64,000 nucleotides of DNA from Hymenobacter crusticola (GTDB lineage: Bacteria > Bacteroidota > Bacteroidia > Cytophagales > Hymenobacteraceae). Numbering within the stretch: position 1 is the stretch's first letter; every line of letters starts with the position of its first letter. Position numbers and translations under genes: made by a program. Of the stretch, positions 9,155 through 17,774 are shown piece after piece. The notes under the pieces were generated by a model, which saw nothing but the letters and a program-made list of their open reading frames with translations, ran no database searches and was not told the origin of the DNA. The stretch lies in contig NZ_MTSE01000007.1 in assembly GCF_002154225.1 (NCBI RefSeq), positions 62,001 to 126,000 on the forward strand, given 5' to 3'.

Positions 9155-9982
9155 ATGCCCATGATTTTCTCTGATCGAAAATTAGCCTGCCAACTGGAAC
9201 GCACGGAAGCACGTGCTAATGCGTCGATTGTAGAAGAGCGAGCTAGGCTTTTTCCGGAAAGCAAGGCCGAATGGCTAGAGGTTGCCGGTGCGTATGCCAT
9301 GTTCGACGGTCCTGAATCACCGTTGACGCAGACCTTTGGGCTCGGTGTCTTTGATGAAATCACGCATCAGGATCTAGATAAGCTGGAAGCGTTTTTCAAA
9401 GAGCGAAACGCGCCGGTTTTTCATGAAGTGAGTCCAATGGCGCCTAGCTCGCTGCTGGAACTGTTGAACGAGAGAAGTTATCAGCCACTTGAGTTTACCA
9501 ATGTGCTGTACCGCGACCTTACGGATGGCTTCGAACCGCAAACTCCGCGCAATCCGTTGTTAAAAACTCGCTTGATTGAGGCCGGAGAAGCAGCGCTGTG
9601 GGCACGCATTTCTGCTCAGGGCTGGAGTGCTGAGACGCTGGATCTTTCTGATTTTATGTTGGAATTTGGGCAAGTCACCGCGAGCAGCGCCGGATCATTT
9701 CCCTTTCTAGCTGAACTAGATAGTGAACCGATTGCTGCCGGGGGTCTCTTTATCTACGACGGTGTGGCGCTGCTGGCGGGGGCTAGTACCGTGCCCGAAG
9801 GCCGGCAGCAAGGTGCTCAGATGGCGTTGCTCAATGCACGTCTGCAATACGCTGTTGACCAAGGGTGTACTGTCGCAATGATAGGCGCCCTACCAGGTAG
9901 TCAGTCACAACGAAACGTGGAGAAGAATGGCTTCCGTATTGCCTACACGCGCATAAAGTGGCAACTGCGCCCTGCTGCTTAA
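9155..9982 (+). CDS. GNAT family N-acetyltransferase
   Basis: This 275-residue cytoplasmic enzyme would transfer an acetyl group from acetyl-CoA to an unknown amine. The C-terminal half carries the GNAT acetyl-CoA signature: the strand with LLAGASTVPEGRQQGAQ is the motif A pyrophosphate loop, followed by helix ALLNARLQYAVDQG and the N-x-EKNGF motif B. The N-terminal half (YAMFDGPESPLTQTFGLG) is typical of the two-domain GNAT proteins, in which it is a degenerate GNAT copy. It begins with MPM, so the third codon is an alternative start. A strong hairpin follows the stop. The substrate cannot be inferred from context. Confidence 0.8.
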   Translation: MPMIFSDRKLACQLERTEARANASIVEERARLFPESKAEWLEVAGAYAMFDGPESPLTQTFGLGVFDEITHQDLDKLEAFFKERNAPVFHEVSPMAPSSLLELLNERSYQPLEFTNVLYRDLTDGFEPQTPRNPLLKTRLIEAGEAALWARISAQGWSAETLDLSDFMLEFGQVTASSAGSFPFLAELDSEPIAAGGLFIYDGVALLAGASTVPEGRQQGAQMALLNARLQYAVDQGCTVAMIGALPGSQSQRNVEKNGFRIAYTRIKWQLRPAA

Positions 9983-10005
9983 CCCAACTCATATCTAAGT
10001 AGTAG

Positions 10006-10043
10006 GGCCGTCAGCACTTCTACTCTAAGAAGTGCTGACGGCC
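10006..10043. terminator. Bidirectional hairpin terminator between the GNAT gene and proA
   Basis: The 16-nt arms 10006-10021 and 10028-10043 are perfectly complementary (GGCCGTCAGCACTTCT and its reverse complement) with a 6-nt loop. It lies between two convergent genes, so it can serve both. Confidence 0.85.
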
Positions 10044-10071
10044 TTAATCGGAAGAAGGATTGACGCTGAAC

Positions 10072-11328
10072 CTAGCTAGTCCGCACCTGCCCGTCGCCGC
10101 GCACGAGCCACTTGTAGCTGGTGAGTTCTTCCAAGCCCATGGGGCCGCGGGCGTGCAACTTTTGCGTGCTGATGCCAATTTCGGCACCTAGCCCAAACTG
10201 CGCGCCATCGGTGAAGGCAGTGGAAGCATTGGCGTACACGGCCGCGGCATCGACGCTGTTCAGGAATTGCTCGATATGCTCGGGCGTCTCCGAGAGGATG
10301 GCTTCGCTATGTTTGGAGCTGTGTTCGGCAATGTGCTGAAGGGCTTCTTCCAAGCCGTTTACCGTTTTGATAGCTAGCTTCAACGACAGAAACTCGGTGC
10401 CGAAATGCTCGGGCGTGGCGTGTTGCAGCAGCTCGGCGGGGTACAAGCCGCGCAGGGCCGCGTAGCTAGGCTCATCAGCATACAAGAGCACGTGCGCGGC
10501 GGCGAGCGGCGCCGTGATGGCCGGCAGATCGATGAGGCGGGCTTGGTGCAGCAGCAGGCAATCGAGGGTGTTGCACACGCTCGGGCGGCGCGTTTTGGAA
10601 TTGAAGATGATAGCGCGGCCTTTAGCTAAGTCGGCGGTTTCGTCGAAGAAGGTGTGCACCACGCCCGCACCGGTTTCGATAACGGGCACTTTAGCATTTT
10701 GGCGGACGAAGTCAATTAGGCCCTGGCTGCCGCGCGGGATGAGCACATCCACGTAGCCGACAGCATTCAGTAGCGCTTCGGTGGCTTGGCGGTCGGGGGG
10801 GAGGAGGGTGGCTACTTCGGGGGCTAGGTTGTGCTGGCGCAGCACGTCGTGGATGACGGAGATGATGGCCTCGTTGGAGAAGCTAGCGTCGCTGCCGCCT
10901 TTCAGGATGCTCGCGTTGCCGGTTTTCAGGCACAGCGCGGCCACGTCGAACGTCACGTTGGGGCGCGCTTCGTAAATGACGCCAACCACGCCCAGCGGTA
11001 CGCGCACTTTGGAGAGGTGCAGGCCGTTCGACAGTTCCCGCTGCAACAGCACTTCCCCCAACGGCGACGTGAGGCCGGCCACATTGCGAATATCCTCGGC
11101 AATGGCTTTGATGCGTGCCGCCGTTAGCTTGAGCCGGTCATGCTTGGGGTCGTCCGGCGACATGCGAGCTAGGTCCTTCTCATTCTCCGCGAGTAGAAAC
11201 GGCGTTTTCGCCACCGCGGCATCGGCTAGGTCGCGCAGCAAAGCATCGATTTTATCGGCTGCTACGAGGCCTAGGCTGCGGCTAGCTTTTTGGGAAGCTT
11301 CGAATAGGGGTTGCAAGTTCATGCGCAA
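10072..11328 (-). CDS. proA: Glutamate-5-semialdehyde dehydrogenase (gamma-glutamyl phosphate reductase)
   Basis: ProA reduces gamma-glutamyl phosphate with NADPH in the second step of proline synthesis. The 418-residue protein has the aldehyde-dehydrogenase fold, with the conserved segments VRVPLGVVGVIYEARPNVT, NASILKGGSDA and the catalytic Cys in RRPSVCNTLDCLL. The C-terminal GLGAEIGISTQKLHARGPMG block is diagnostic of ProA. The gene lies downstream of proB on the same strand and the two form the usual proBA pathway pair, separated by repeat R3. The third codon, also ATG (MNLQPLF), may be the true start. Confidence 0.95.
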   Translation of the reverse strand: MRMNLQPLFEASQKASRSLGLVAADKIDALLRDLADAAVAKTPFLLAENEKDLARMSPDDPKHDRLKLTAARIKAIAEDIRNVAGLTSPLGEVLLQRELSNGLHLSKVRVPLGVVGVIYEARPNVTFDVAALCLKTGNASILKGGSDASFSNEAIISVIHDVLRQHNLAPEVATLLPPDRQATEALLNAVGYVDVLIPRGSQGLIDFVRQNAKVPVIETGAGVVHTFFDETADLAKGRAIIFNSKTRRPSVCNTLDCLLLHQARLIDLPAITAPLAAAHVLLYADEPSYAALRGLYPAELLQHATPEHFGTEFLSLKLAIKTVNGLEEALQHIAEHSSKHSEAILSETPEHIEQFLNSVDAAAVYANASTAFTDGAQFGLGAEIGISTQKLHARGPMGLEELTSYKWLVRGDGQVRTS

Positions 11329-11374
11329 TGACTTTCTACTTTTTGCTACTTGTTCCTACTTTTTCTTTTTGAAC

Positions 11375-11466
11375 GTCATGCTGAGCTTGCCGAAGCATCT
11401 CTACTGCAATGGTAATCCTGATGGGAGGACGAAGCGGTAGAGATGCTTCGACAAGCTCAGCATGAC
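11375..11466. repeat. Intergenic inverted repeat R3 (GTCATGCTGA type)
   Basis: Arms 11375-11404 and 11437-11466 (30 nt) match at 29 positions, with a 32-nt loop. Each arm can fold on itself (ATGCT...AGCAT). The loop begins TGCAATGGTAATCCTGAT, a core shared with R4. It lies within the proB-proA pair, so it would be transcribed as a hairpin inside the operon mRNA if the two are co-transcribed. Confidence 0.88.
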
Positions 11467-11500
11467 CGTTAGCCGCTTAGGCTATTCTGAATGGGGCATC

Positions 11501-12592
11501 TTAGCTGATTTCGGCATTCAAAAACAGGTAATCATAATGCACCAGCGGCTTCTGATTTTTCTGGCCGAGGCGCTCGGCGGCTTTGTCGGAGCCGTATTCG
11601 GCCAGACCTAGGCCGACGGGTTTCTGGTGTTCATCCACCAGTTTGATGATGTCGCCCTTTTGAAATTCGCCGGTAAGGCGCGTAACGCCTACCGGCAACA
11701 GGCTCACTGCTTTACCGGGCGTCGTGAGGGCCGCCTTGGCGCCTGCGTTGATGTGTATTACGCCTTTCGCCGCGGTTTCGGAGTGCGCAATCCATTTCTT
11801 CTTACCCGAGGCAATTTTACTCGGGATAAAGCGCGTGTTTTCCACTTCGCCGCTCAGCAACCTAGGTAAGATGTTCTCCGTCTTGCCGTTGGCGATGTGC
11901 ACCGCAATGCCAAGCTGCGCGACTTTGTGAGCCATGTGGCACTTGGTAATCATGCCGCCGCGGCCGAACTGCGAGCGTTGCGTGGTCACAAACGACGAGA
12001 AGCTAGTGGTAGTCGGCTCGATTTCGCGGAGAAGCTCGGAGCTAGGATCTTTCGGGTCGCCAGTGTAAATACCGTTGACGTTGCTGAGGATGAGCAGCGC
12101 GTCGGCGTTCAGCATGGAGGCGATGAGGCCGGCTAGCTCGTCGTTGTCGGTGAACATGAGCTCCGTGACGGAAATCACATCGTTTTCATTTACAATGGGA
12201 ATGATGTTGTTCTGGAGCAGTGCGCCGAAGCAGTTTTGCATGTTCAGGTAATGCACCCGGTCGCGAAAATCTTCCTTCGTGACCAGCACTTGCGCGCACA
12301 CTAAGTCGTGCTGGCTGAACAGCTGGGCATAGGTGCTGAGCAGCTTCACTTGGCCCACGGCGGCGAGCAACTGGCGGTTGGTCACGGCGTCGGCTTTGTC
12401 AGACACCTGCACGAGGCTGCGCCCCGACGCCACCGCACCCGACGACACCACAATAACTTCCCGGCCTTGCTTTTTGAGCGCGGCGAGTTGGTCTACCAAG
12501 TGCTGAATGCGGGCCGTGTCGGGCAGACCGTTGTCCTGCGTTAGCACGTTGGAGCCGATTTTAACGATGATTCTTTTGTAAGTGAGCGACAT
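11501..12592 (-). CDS. proB: Glutamate 5-kinase
   Basis: ProB phosphorylates glutamate with ATP in the first, usually feedback-inhibited, step of proline synthesis. The chosen start (ATG at 12590-12592) gives a protein of 363 residues beginning MSLTYKRIIVKIGSNVLT, the normal N terminus with the ATP-binding GSN motif. A longer frame to 12673 exists, but its extra 27 codons (MLPVVSMT...) come from repeat R4. The amino acid kinase domain contains VVSSGAVASG, the substrate loop INENDVIS and the nucleotide loop FGRGGMITK. A C-terminal PUA domain (about residues 275-360) is present, as in the E. coli enzyme. It is upstream of proA in the same direction. Confidence 0.94.
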   Translation of the reverse strand: MSLTYKRIIVKIGSNVLTQDNGLPDTARIQHLVDQLAALKKQGREVIVVSSGAVASGRSLVQVSDKADAVTNRQLLAAVGQVKLLSTYAQLFSQHDLVCAQVLVTKEDFRDRVHYLNMQNCFGALLQNNIIPIVNENDVISVTELMFTDNDELAGLIASMLNADALLILSNVNGIYTGDPKDPSSELLREIEPTTTSFSSFVTTQRSQFGRGGMITKCHMAHKVAQLGIAVHIANGKTENILPRLLSGEVENTRFIPSKIASGKKKWIAHSETAAKGVIHINAGAKAALTTPGKAVSLLPVGVTRLTGEFQKGDIIKLVDEHQKPVGLGLAEYGSDKAAERLGQKNQKPLVHYDYLFLNAEIS

Positions 12593-12650
12593 AAGGCGGT
12601 AAGCAGAGCGGGCGAAATTTAACCAGAAGCTAGCACAACCAACGCGTTGT

Positions 12651-12746
12651 GTCATGCTGACGACAGGAAGCATCTCGCGTGCAATGCTAAAATCACCGGA
12701 TTAGGATTACCATTGCACGCGAGATGCTTCCCGTCGTCAGCATGAC
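12651..12746. repeat. Intergenic inverted repeat R4 (GTCATGCTGA type)
   Basis: Arms 12651-12686 and 12711-12746 (36 nt) match at 35 positions with a 24-nt loop. The ends share GTCATGCTGA with R3; the middle of the arm differs; the inner part, GCAATGGTAATCCT on the minus strand, is again shared. The arms encode MLPVVSMT in both outward directions, which falsely lengthens the proB and beta-lactamase reading frames. Confidence 0.88.
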
Positions 12747-12789
12747 GTTCTTAAAACTGTTTCCTTCAACTCCTCACAACCACCTAGCT

Positions 12790-13608
12790 ATGCGCTCCTT
12801 GCTTCTACTGCTGTTTTCGCTGGTTTCCTTCGTTGCCGCCGCTCAGCGCACCGTGCAGCGCGACTTCAAGAAGTACTTCGATGAGCAAGATGTGCAGGGC
12901 TCTTTTTTGCTGTTCGATGCGCAAGCCAACCAGTACACGGCCTACAATCTCACGCGTTGTTACCAAGGCTTTTTGCCCGCTTCCACCTTCAAAATACCCA
13001 ACACTTTGATTGGGCTCGAAACCGGCGCCCTGCGCGATACCAGTGAAATTTGCCGCTGGGACGGCGTGACGCGGGAGGTAGCAGCCTGGAACGCCGACAT
13101 GACCTACGCGCAAGCCCTGCGCGTGTCGTGCGTGCCGTGTTACCAGCAGTCAGCACGCCGCATCGGGGCCAAGAACTACAACCTGTGGCTACCTAGGTTG
13201 CGGTTTGGGCGCATGCTCGTCACGGCGGCTACGGTCGATACCTTTTGGCTAGCGGGTGCCTCGCGCATTACGCAGTTTGAACAGGTCGATTTTCTGCGTC
13301 GCTTGCAGGCCAACAAGTTATCCGTGGCTGCGCGCCACCAAGAAGCAGTGAAGGCGCTATTGGTGCTCGGCAAAGGCAGCAATTGGACGTTGCGCGGCAA
13401 AACCGGCTGGACGGGCTATTCGCGCGGCAACGCACCGAAGACCCACAATGGCTGGTTTGTGGGCTGGCTGGAGCAAGAGGGGCGCCTGTACTTCTTTGCC
13501 CTAAATATGGAGCCCAAAAACAACGGCCCCGCCACGGAGAAATTCGTGCAGGGCCGCCGGTTGATTACCGAAAAGATTTTGCGTCAGGAGTTTAAGCTGA
13601 TGGAGTAA
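12790..13608 (+). CDS. Class D (OXA-like) beta-lactamase
   Basis: The 272-residue protein starts MRSLLLLLFSLVSFVAAAQ, a signal peptide for export to the periplasm, where class D enzymes hydrolyse penicillins through an acyl-serine. The active-site motifs are S65-TFK, S113-CV and K204-TG. The segment DTFWLAG and the late FFALNM block match OXA enzymes well. The usual YGN motif is replaced by F139-G-R141, so the loop that shapes the active site differs. The start was chosen because upstream codons (MLPVVSMT...) belong to repeat R4. The stop lies only 5 nt from the stop of the convergent SulP gene. Whether it gives resistance or acts as a sensor-like domain is open. Confidence 0.88.
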   Translation: MRSLLLLLFSLVSFVAAAQRTVQRDFKKYFDEQDVQGSFLLFDAQANQYTAYNLTRCYQGFLPASTFKIPNTLIGLETGALRDTSEICRWDGVTREVAAWNADMTYAQALRVSCVPCYQQSARRIGAKNYNLWLPRLRFGRMLVTAATVDTFWLAGASRITQFEQVDFLRRLQANKLSVAARHQEAVKALLVLGKGSNWTLRGKTGWTGYSRGNAPKTHNGWFVGWLEQEGRLYFFALNMEPKNNGPATEKFVQGRRLITEKILRQEFKLME

Positions 13609-13613
13609 CCTAG

Positions 13614-15149
13614 CTATTCCATTGCGTCGACGGAGACTTTGTAGGTCGGGTCTTCCCAATAGTTGACGTCAATTAACGCTTTAGCATTAGCGAGCAAGCG
13701 ACGAGAATCGGGGCTGAGGTGGCGCAGGTGCAGCTTCTTGCCGCTTTTGTGGTAGCGCTCTGTAAGCTTGTTCAACGCTTCAATGGCGGACAGATCCGCT
13801 ACGCGGCTTTCCCGAAAGTCCACGATGATTTCCTGCGGGTCGTTGGCTAGGTCGAACTTCTCGTTGAACGCCGCTACTGAACCGAAAAAGAGCGGCCCAA
13901 AGATTTCGTAATGCTTGATGTCCTGCTCATCTACGTACTTGCGGGCCCGAATGCGCACGGCGTTTTCCCAGGCAAAGGCCAGCGCCGAAATCACCACGCC
14001 GATGAGCACGGCCAGGGCTAGGTTCTGAGAAATGGCCGTGATGAGCGTCACCAGAATCATCACCACTACATCGGTGAGCGGCATTTTGCCGATGATGCGC
14101 AGGCTCGCCCACTCGAAGGTGGCAATAACCACCATAAACATCACCCCCACCAGCGCCGCCAGCGGCAGCCGCTCGATCAGCGACGAGCCCACGACCACGA
14201 ACAGCAGCAGCGCCACCGCCGCCACTACGCCCGACAGCCGCTGCCGCCCCCGCGACTCAATATTGACCATGGTCTGCCCGATCATGGCGCAGCCGCCCAT
14301 GCCCCCGAAGAAGCCAGAGGTGATATTGGCTAGGCCCTGCGCTACGCAATCTTTGTTGCCGCGGCCACGCGTTTCGGTAATCTCGTCTACTACCGTGAGC
14401 GTGAGCAGGCTTTCGGTAAGGCCCACCAGCGCCATAATAACCGAGTAGGGAAAGATGATGCTCAGCGTCTGCCAGTTAAGTGGCACCTGGGGCCAATGCG
14501 GCTGCGGCAAACCGCCCGCAATCGAGGCAATATCGCCCACCGACTTTGTGGGCAACTTGCCGAAAATAACCAGCCCCGAAACAACCAAAATGGCTATTAA
14601 GGAAGGCGGAACGGCCTTCGTGAGCCTAGGTAGCAGGAAAATAATGGCCATCGTGAGGGCCACCAGACCGAGCATGAGGTACAAGGCCGAACCACTGAGC
14701 CAGTGCGTAGCACCCGTTGCATCGGCCACCTTAAACTGCTCCAACTGGGCCATGAAAATGATCAGTGCCAGCCCATTCACAAACCCAAACACCACCGACT
14801 GCGGTACCAGCCGGATAAACTTGCCAAGGCGCAGCAAGCCAATGGCTATCTGGATAACGCCCATCAGCGCGACGGCGGCAAACAGGTACTCCACGCCGTG
14901 CTGCTCCACCAAGCTGACGATAACCACGGCTACGGAACCAGCCGCGCCCGATATCATGCCTGGCCTTCCGCCAAAAAGACTGGTGATTAAGCAGATAATA
15001 CAAGCCGAGCTAATACCCACCAGTGGGCCAACGTGGGCGAGCAAGGCAAAAGCCACTACTTCGGGTACAAGGGCCAGGGCCGTAGTGAGACCCGCCAATA
15101 CTTCGTCCTTAACGCTGTGGCCTCGGGTTAATTTTTCAAGAAAAGACAT
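13614..15149 (-). CDS. SulP family anion transporter with STAS domain
   Basis: This inner-membrane protein of 511 residues belongs to the SLC26/SulP family, which carries sulfate, bicarbonate or other anions. The N-terminal three quarters has about 10-14 hydrophobic segments; GLTTALALVPEVVAFALLA at residues 19-37 is the conserved SulP signature region and FFGGMGGCAMIGQTMVN follows near residue 280. The C-terminal part (about 400-511) is a STAS domain, including IIVDFRESRVADLSAIEAL. The LysR-type gene diverges from it across a 305-nt spacer, which suggests but does not prove control. The substrate cannot be decided. Confidence 0.9.
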   Translation of the reverse strand: MSFLEKLTRGHSVKDEVLAGLTTALALVPEVVAFALLAHVGPLVGISSACIICLITSLFGGRPGMISGAAGSVAVVIVSLVEQHGVEYLFAAVALMGVIQIAIGLLRLGKFIRLVPQSVVFGFVNGLALIIFMAQLEQFKVADATGATHWLSGSALYLMLGLVALTMAIIFLLPRLTKAVPPSLIAILVVSGLVIFGKLPTKSVGDIASIAGGLPQPHWPQVPLNWQTLSIIFPYSVIMALVGLTESLLTLTVVDEITETRGRGNKDCVAQGLANITSGFFGGMGGCAMIGQTMVNIESRGRQRLSGVVAAVALLLFVVVGSSLIERLPLAALVGVMFMVVIATFEWASLRIIGKMPLTDVVVMILVTLITAISQNLALAVLIGVVISALAFAWENAVRIRARKYVDEQDIKHYEIFGPLFFGSVAAFNEKFDLANDPQEIIVDFRESRVADLSAIEALNKLTERYHKSGKKLHLRHLSPDSRRLLANAKALIDVNYWEDPTYKVSVDAME

Positions 15150-15248
15150 TAGAGGGGAAATCCGGTGAAATAAGGACGCAGCTAATACCGAGCGCTACAA
15201 AGCGCGGCTAGCCAGCAACCTATAAAAAAGGTAAAAAGCATGACGACA

Positions 15249-15270
15249 GGCGCTTGCACCCGCAAGCGCC
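15249..15270. other. Strong hairpin in the SulP-LysR spacer
   Basis: GGCGCTTGC at 15249-15257 pairs perfectly with GCAAGCGCC at 15262-15270 over an ACCC loop. It lies about 100 nt upstream of the SulP start, in what could be its leader. No T tract follows in either direction, so a terminator is unlikely. The rest of the 305-nt spacer (15150-15454) shows no gene. Confidence 0.5.
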
Positions 15271-15454
15271 GCGGAGCGCTAGTGGCTCACGGTGGCGTAA
15301 GGGCAATATGGAAGAAGGGGCCGGTCATGCGAAACGGTGTGCAAAGCTAGGGCTAAACCTCGCTTTGCGACAAACTTTGGATGCGCATACCTAAGTCGGA
15401 AGTCTGCGGTACTATACTGGAAGGAACACCAACTTTGAAATACCTTGCAGGCAC

Positions 15455-16360
15455 ATGCTTTCCCACAAACACGAAATCTTTCTGGAAGTCGCGCGGCAGC
15501 TGAGCTTCACCAAGGCCAGCCAAACGCTGTTCACGAGCCAATCGGCGGTGAGCAAGCAGGTAAAAGCGCTGGAAGAGTATTACAAGATTGGCTTGTTTGA
15601 ACGGCTAGGCAACAGCGTGGTGCTCACGCCGGCCGGGAAACTATTGTACGACAAACTCCTGCTGGCCAAGCAGCTGCAACACGAGTTGCACCAAGAGTTT
15701 GCCAGCATCAGTACTAGCTTTTCCCCCCAGGTGCAGATGATGATTGGGGCTAGCACGACGATTTCGCTGTACGTGCTGCCGCCCGTGCTATCGGCGTATT
15801 TGCAGCAGAACCCAAATACGCAACTCACCCTGCGCAACCGCAACAGCGAGAACATCCTGAAAGCGCTGATTGAGCACGAAATCGACCTAGGTATTATCGA
15901 GGGCATCAACAAAGTCAGCAACGTGACTTACACGCCGTTTCTGACTGATGATGTAGTAGCGGTACGCTCGGTCCGCAACCCATTGCCCAAAGCAGAACTA
16001 GACTTGAAAGACCTGTACGAAACGCCGCTCGCCCTGCGCGAATACGGCTCGGGTACGCTCGCAGTGCTGGAAGAAGCCTTGGAGCAGCAGCAAATTAAGC
16101 TGGTCGATTTGCCCGTGAAAGTGCGGCTGGGCGGCACCGAAGCGCTGAAGAACTTTGTGCGCGTGGATACGTGCCTAGCCTTTTTGCCCCGGCAGGCTGT
16201 GGTAAAAGAACTAGAATCGGGCGAACTAGTGGAAGTGCGTATTCGCAATCTGAAACTCACGCGCCAGTTCAATTTCATTCAACGGAAGGGTACGGAGAAC
16301 AACCAACCTTACCATGATTTTGTGCGGTATACGAAGCGCTGGTATTCCGGAAAGGAATAG
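15455..16360 (+). CDS. LysR family transcriptional regulator
   Basis: The 301-residue protein has an N-terminal winged helix-turn-helix (about residues 1-60; FLEVARQLSFTKASQTLF then SQSAVSKQVKALEE is the typical recognition helix region) and a periplasmic-binding-like effector domain (about 90-295). LysR proteins bind DNA as tetramers and respond to a small ligand. The gene diverges from the SulP transporter and precedes threonine synthase by 73 nt on the same strand. Control of the transporter is the simplest guess from the divergent layout; no clear T-N11-A operator could be fixed by eye. Confidence 0.9.
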   Translation: MLSHKHEIFLEVARQLSFTKASQTLFTSQSAVSKQVKALEEYYKIGLFERLGNSVVLTPAGKLLYDKLLLAKQLQHELHQEFASISTSFSPQVQMMIGASTTISLYVLPPVLSAYLQQNPNTQLTLRNRNSENILKALIEHEIDLGIIEGINKVSNVTYTPFLTDDVVAVRSVRNPLPKAELDLKDLYETPLALREYGSGTLAVLEEALEQQQIKLVDLPVKVRLGGTEALKNFVRVDTCLAFLPRQAVVKELESGELVEVRIRNLKLTRQFNFIQRKGTENNQPYHDFVRYTKRWYSGKE

Positions 16361-16433
16361 CCTATTCCGAATCACTATTTGATTTCGGTATAACGAGTTT
16401 CCTACTTGCTCAGGTTTTCAACCTTGGCTTGTC

Positions 16434-17633
16434 ATGACCATTTGCGCCGAAACTTCTAGTCGGATCACAAACCTTGAGTGCTCGGTTTGTGGCGCTCCTT
16501 ATTCTGCATTTAAGCTACAGCGCCTATCGATATGTCACGGTATGCCGCTCATTGCCCGCTACGATTTGCAAGATCCGCTGTCGAAAGCAAGCATCCATTC
16601 GGTGGAAGGCAGCATGTGGCGTTACCGCGAGTTGCTGCCGCTACTCGATGATGAAAACCGGGTCAGCCTTGGGGAGGGATTTACGCCCATTATCACGCTG
16701 CAAAACCTAGCTAACCGTTATAACCTTCGCTCGCTCCTGCTGAAGGACGAGGGCAAGAACCCAACGGGCTCGTTTAAAGCGCGGGGCCTGAGCATGGCCA
16801 TTTCCAAAGCCAAAGAGCTAGGGGTACAAGGCTGTATTATTCCGACAGCTGGCAACGCGGGCGTGGCCATGGCTGCGTACTGCGCCAAAGCCGGTATGCG
16901 CGCCGTAGTAGCCATGCCGCGCCACACCCCCAAAGCCTTCAGAGAAGAGTGCTACTGGTATGGCGCCGAAGTACACCTCATAGATGGCCTCATCAACGAC
17001 TGCGCCGCCTGGGTGCGCGAAACCAATACTGACAATCACCTGCTGGATGTATCGACCCTGAAAGAGCCCTACCGGATCGAAGGCAAGAAAACAATGGGCT
17101 ACGAAATTGCTGAGCAGCTCGGTTGGCAGCTGCCCGATGTGCTGCTGTACCCCGCTGGTGGTGGCACCGGCCTGATCGGCATCTGGAAGGCTTTTCGCGA
17201 AATGCAGGCGCTTGGCTGGTTGTCGGCCGATGTGAAGCTGCCGCGCATGGTAGCTGTGCAAGCCGAAAACTGTCAGCCATTGGTGGAAACATTCCTAGGT
17301 CGGCAGGCCAATTCGCAGCAGTATAATGGTCGCCCCACCATTGCCAACGGCTTAGCCGTGCCGCGCCCTATCGGCGAGCCGCTGATGCTGGACGTGTTGC
17401 GCGAGTCGCAGGGCACAGCCGTGAGCATTAGCGAAGACGAGATGCTGGAAGGTATGCGCGAGCTAGGTAAGCAGGAGGGTTTGTTTGTAGCGCCCGAAGG
17501 CGCTGCGGTTTGGATGGCTGCGCGCCAGTTGCTGGCTAGTGGCTGGATCAGCGCCGATGAACAAATCTTGCTGCTCAACACCGGCTCCGGGCAGAAGTAT
17601 CTGGAAAACGTGGAAGGTCGCTTTGATCAATAG
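16434..17633 (+). CDS. thrC: Threonine synthase (PLP enzyme)
   Basis: ThrC converts O-phosphohomoserine to threonine in the cytoplasm. The 399-residue protein has the PLP Lys in GSFKARG (K115), the phosphate-binding loop AGGGTG and the TAGNAGVAMAAY segment. The N terminus has a cysteine pair, C16-SVC19, and C34, resembling the rubredoxin-like knuckle seen in archaeal and plant-type threonine synthases. The length and the LGEGFTP motif support threonine synthase over serine/threonine dehydratase. No other threonine genes are nearby. Confidence 0.88.
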   Translation: MTICAETSSRITNLECSVCGAPYSAFKLQRLSICHGMPLIARYDLQDPLSKASIHSVEGSMWRYRELLPLLDDENRVSLGEGFTPIITLQNLANRYNLRSLLLKDEGKNPTGSFKARGLSMAISKAKELGVQGCIIPTAGNAGVAMAAYCAKAGMRAVVAMPRHTPKAFREECYWYGAEVHLIDGLINDCAAWVRETNTDNHLLDVSTLKEPYRIEGKKTMGYEIAEQLGWQLPDVLLYPAGGGTGLIGIWKAFREMQALGWLSADVKLPRMVAVQAENCQPLVETFLGRQANSQQYNGRPTIANGLAVPRPIGEPLMLDVLRESQGTAVSISEDEMLEGMRELGKQEGLFVAPEGAAVWMAARQLLASGWISADEQILLLNTGSGQKYLENVEGRFDQ

Positions 17634-17645
17634 AAGCTAGGCTAG

Positions 17646-17755
17646 GTAGCCGACAGGAAGAGCCGTCCTGTTGCGGGGCGCCGCATTTCGCTTGCAGTAA
17701 GAACCTCCTTATTAAGAGTTACTATTGCAGCCCAGATGCTGCAACCCGCAGCCTG
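17646..17755. repeat. Decayed GTCATGCTGA-type inverted repeat (R5)
   Basis: The segment has GACAGGA paired with TCCTGT, then TTGCAGTAAGAAC facing GTTACTATTGCAG. The minus-strand reading GCAGCATCT...GCTGCAATAGTAACTC aligns well with GAAGCATCT...GTGCAATGGTAATCC of R4. It therefore looks like a diverged third member of this family. It explains the false upstream extension of the following peptidase frame. Confidence 0.55.
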
Positions 17756-17774
17756 GCGGCCTTTTCGTGAGCAA

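Noticed and set aside
12593..12789. N-terminal extensions MLPVVSMT... for both proB and the beta-lactamase
   Set aside because: Both come from the two arms of repeat R4; the family N termini and the signal peptide start further in.
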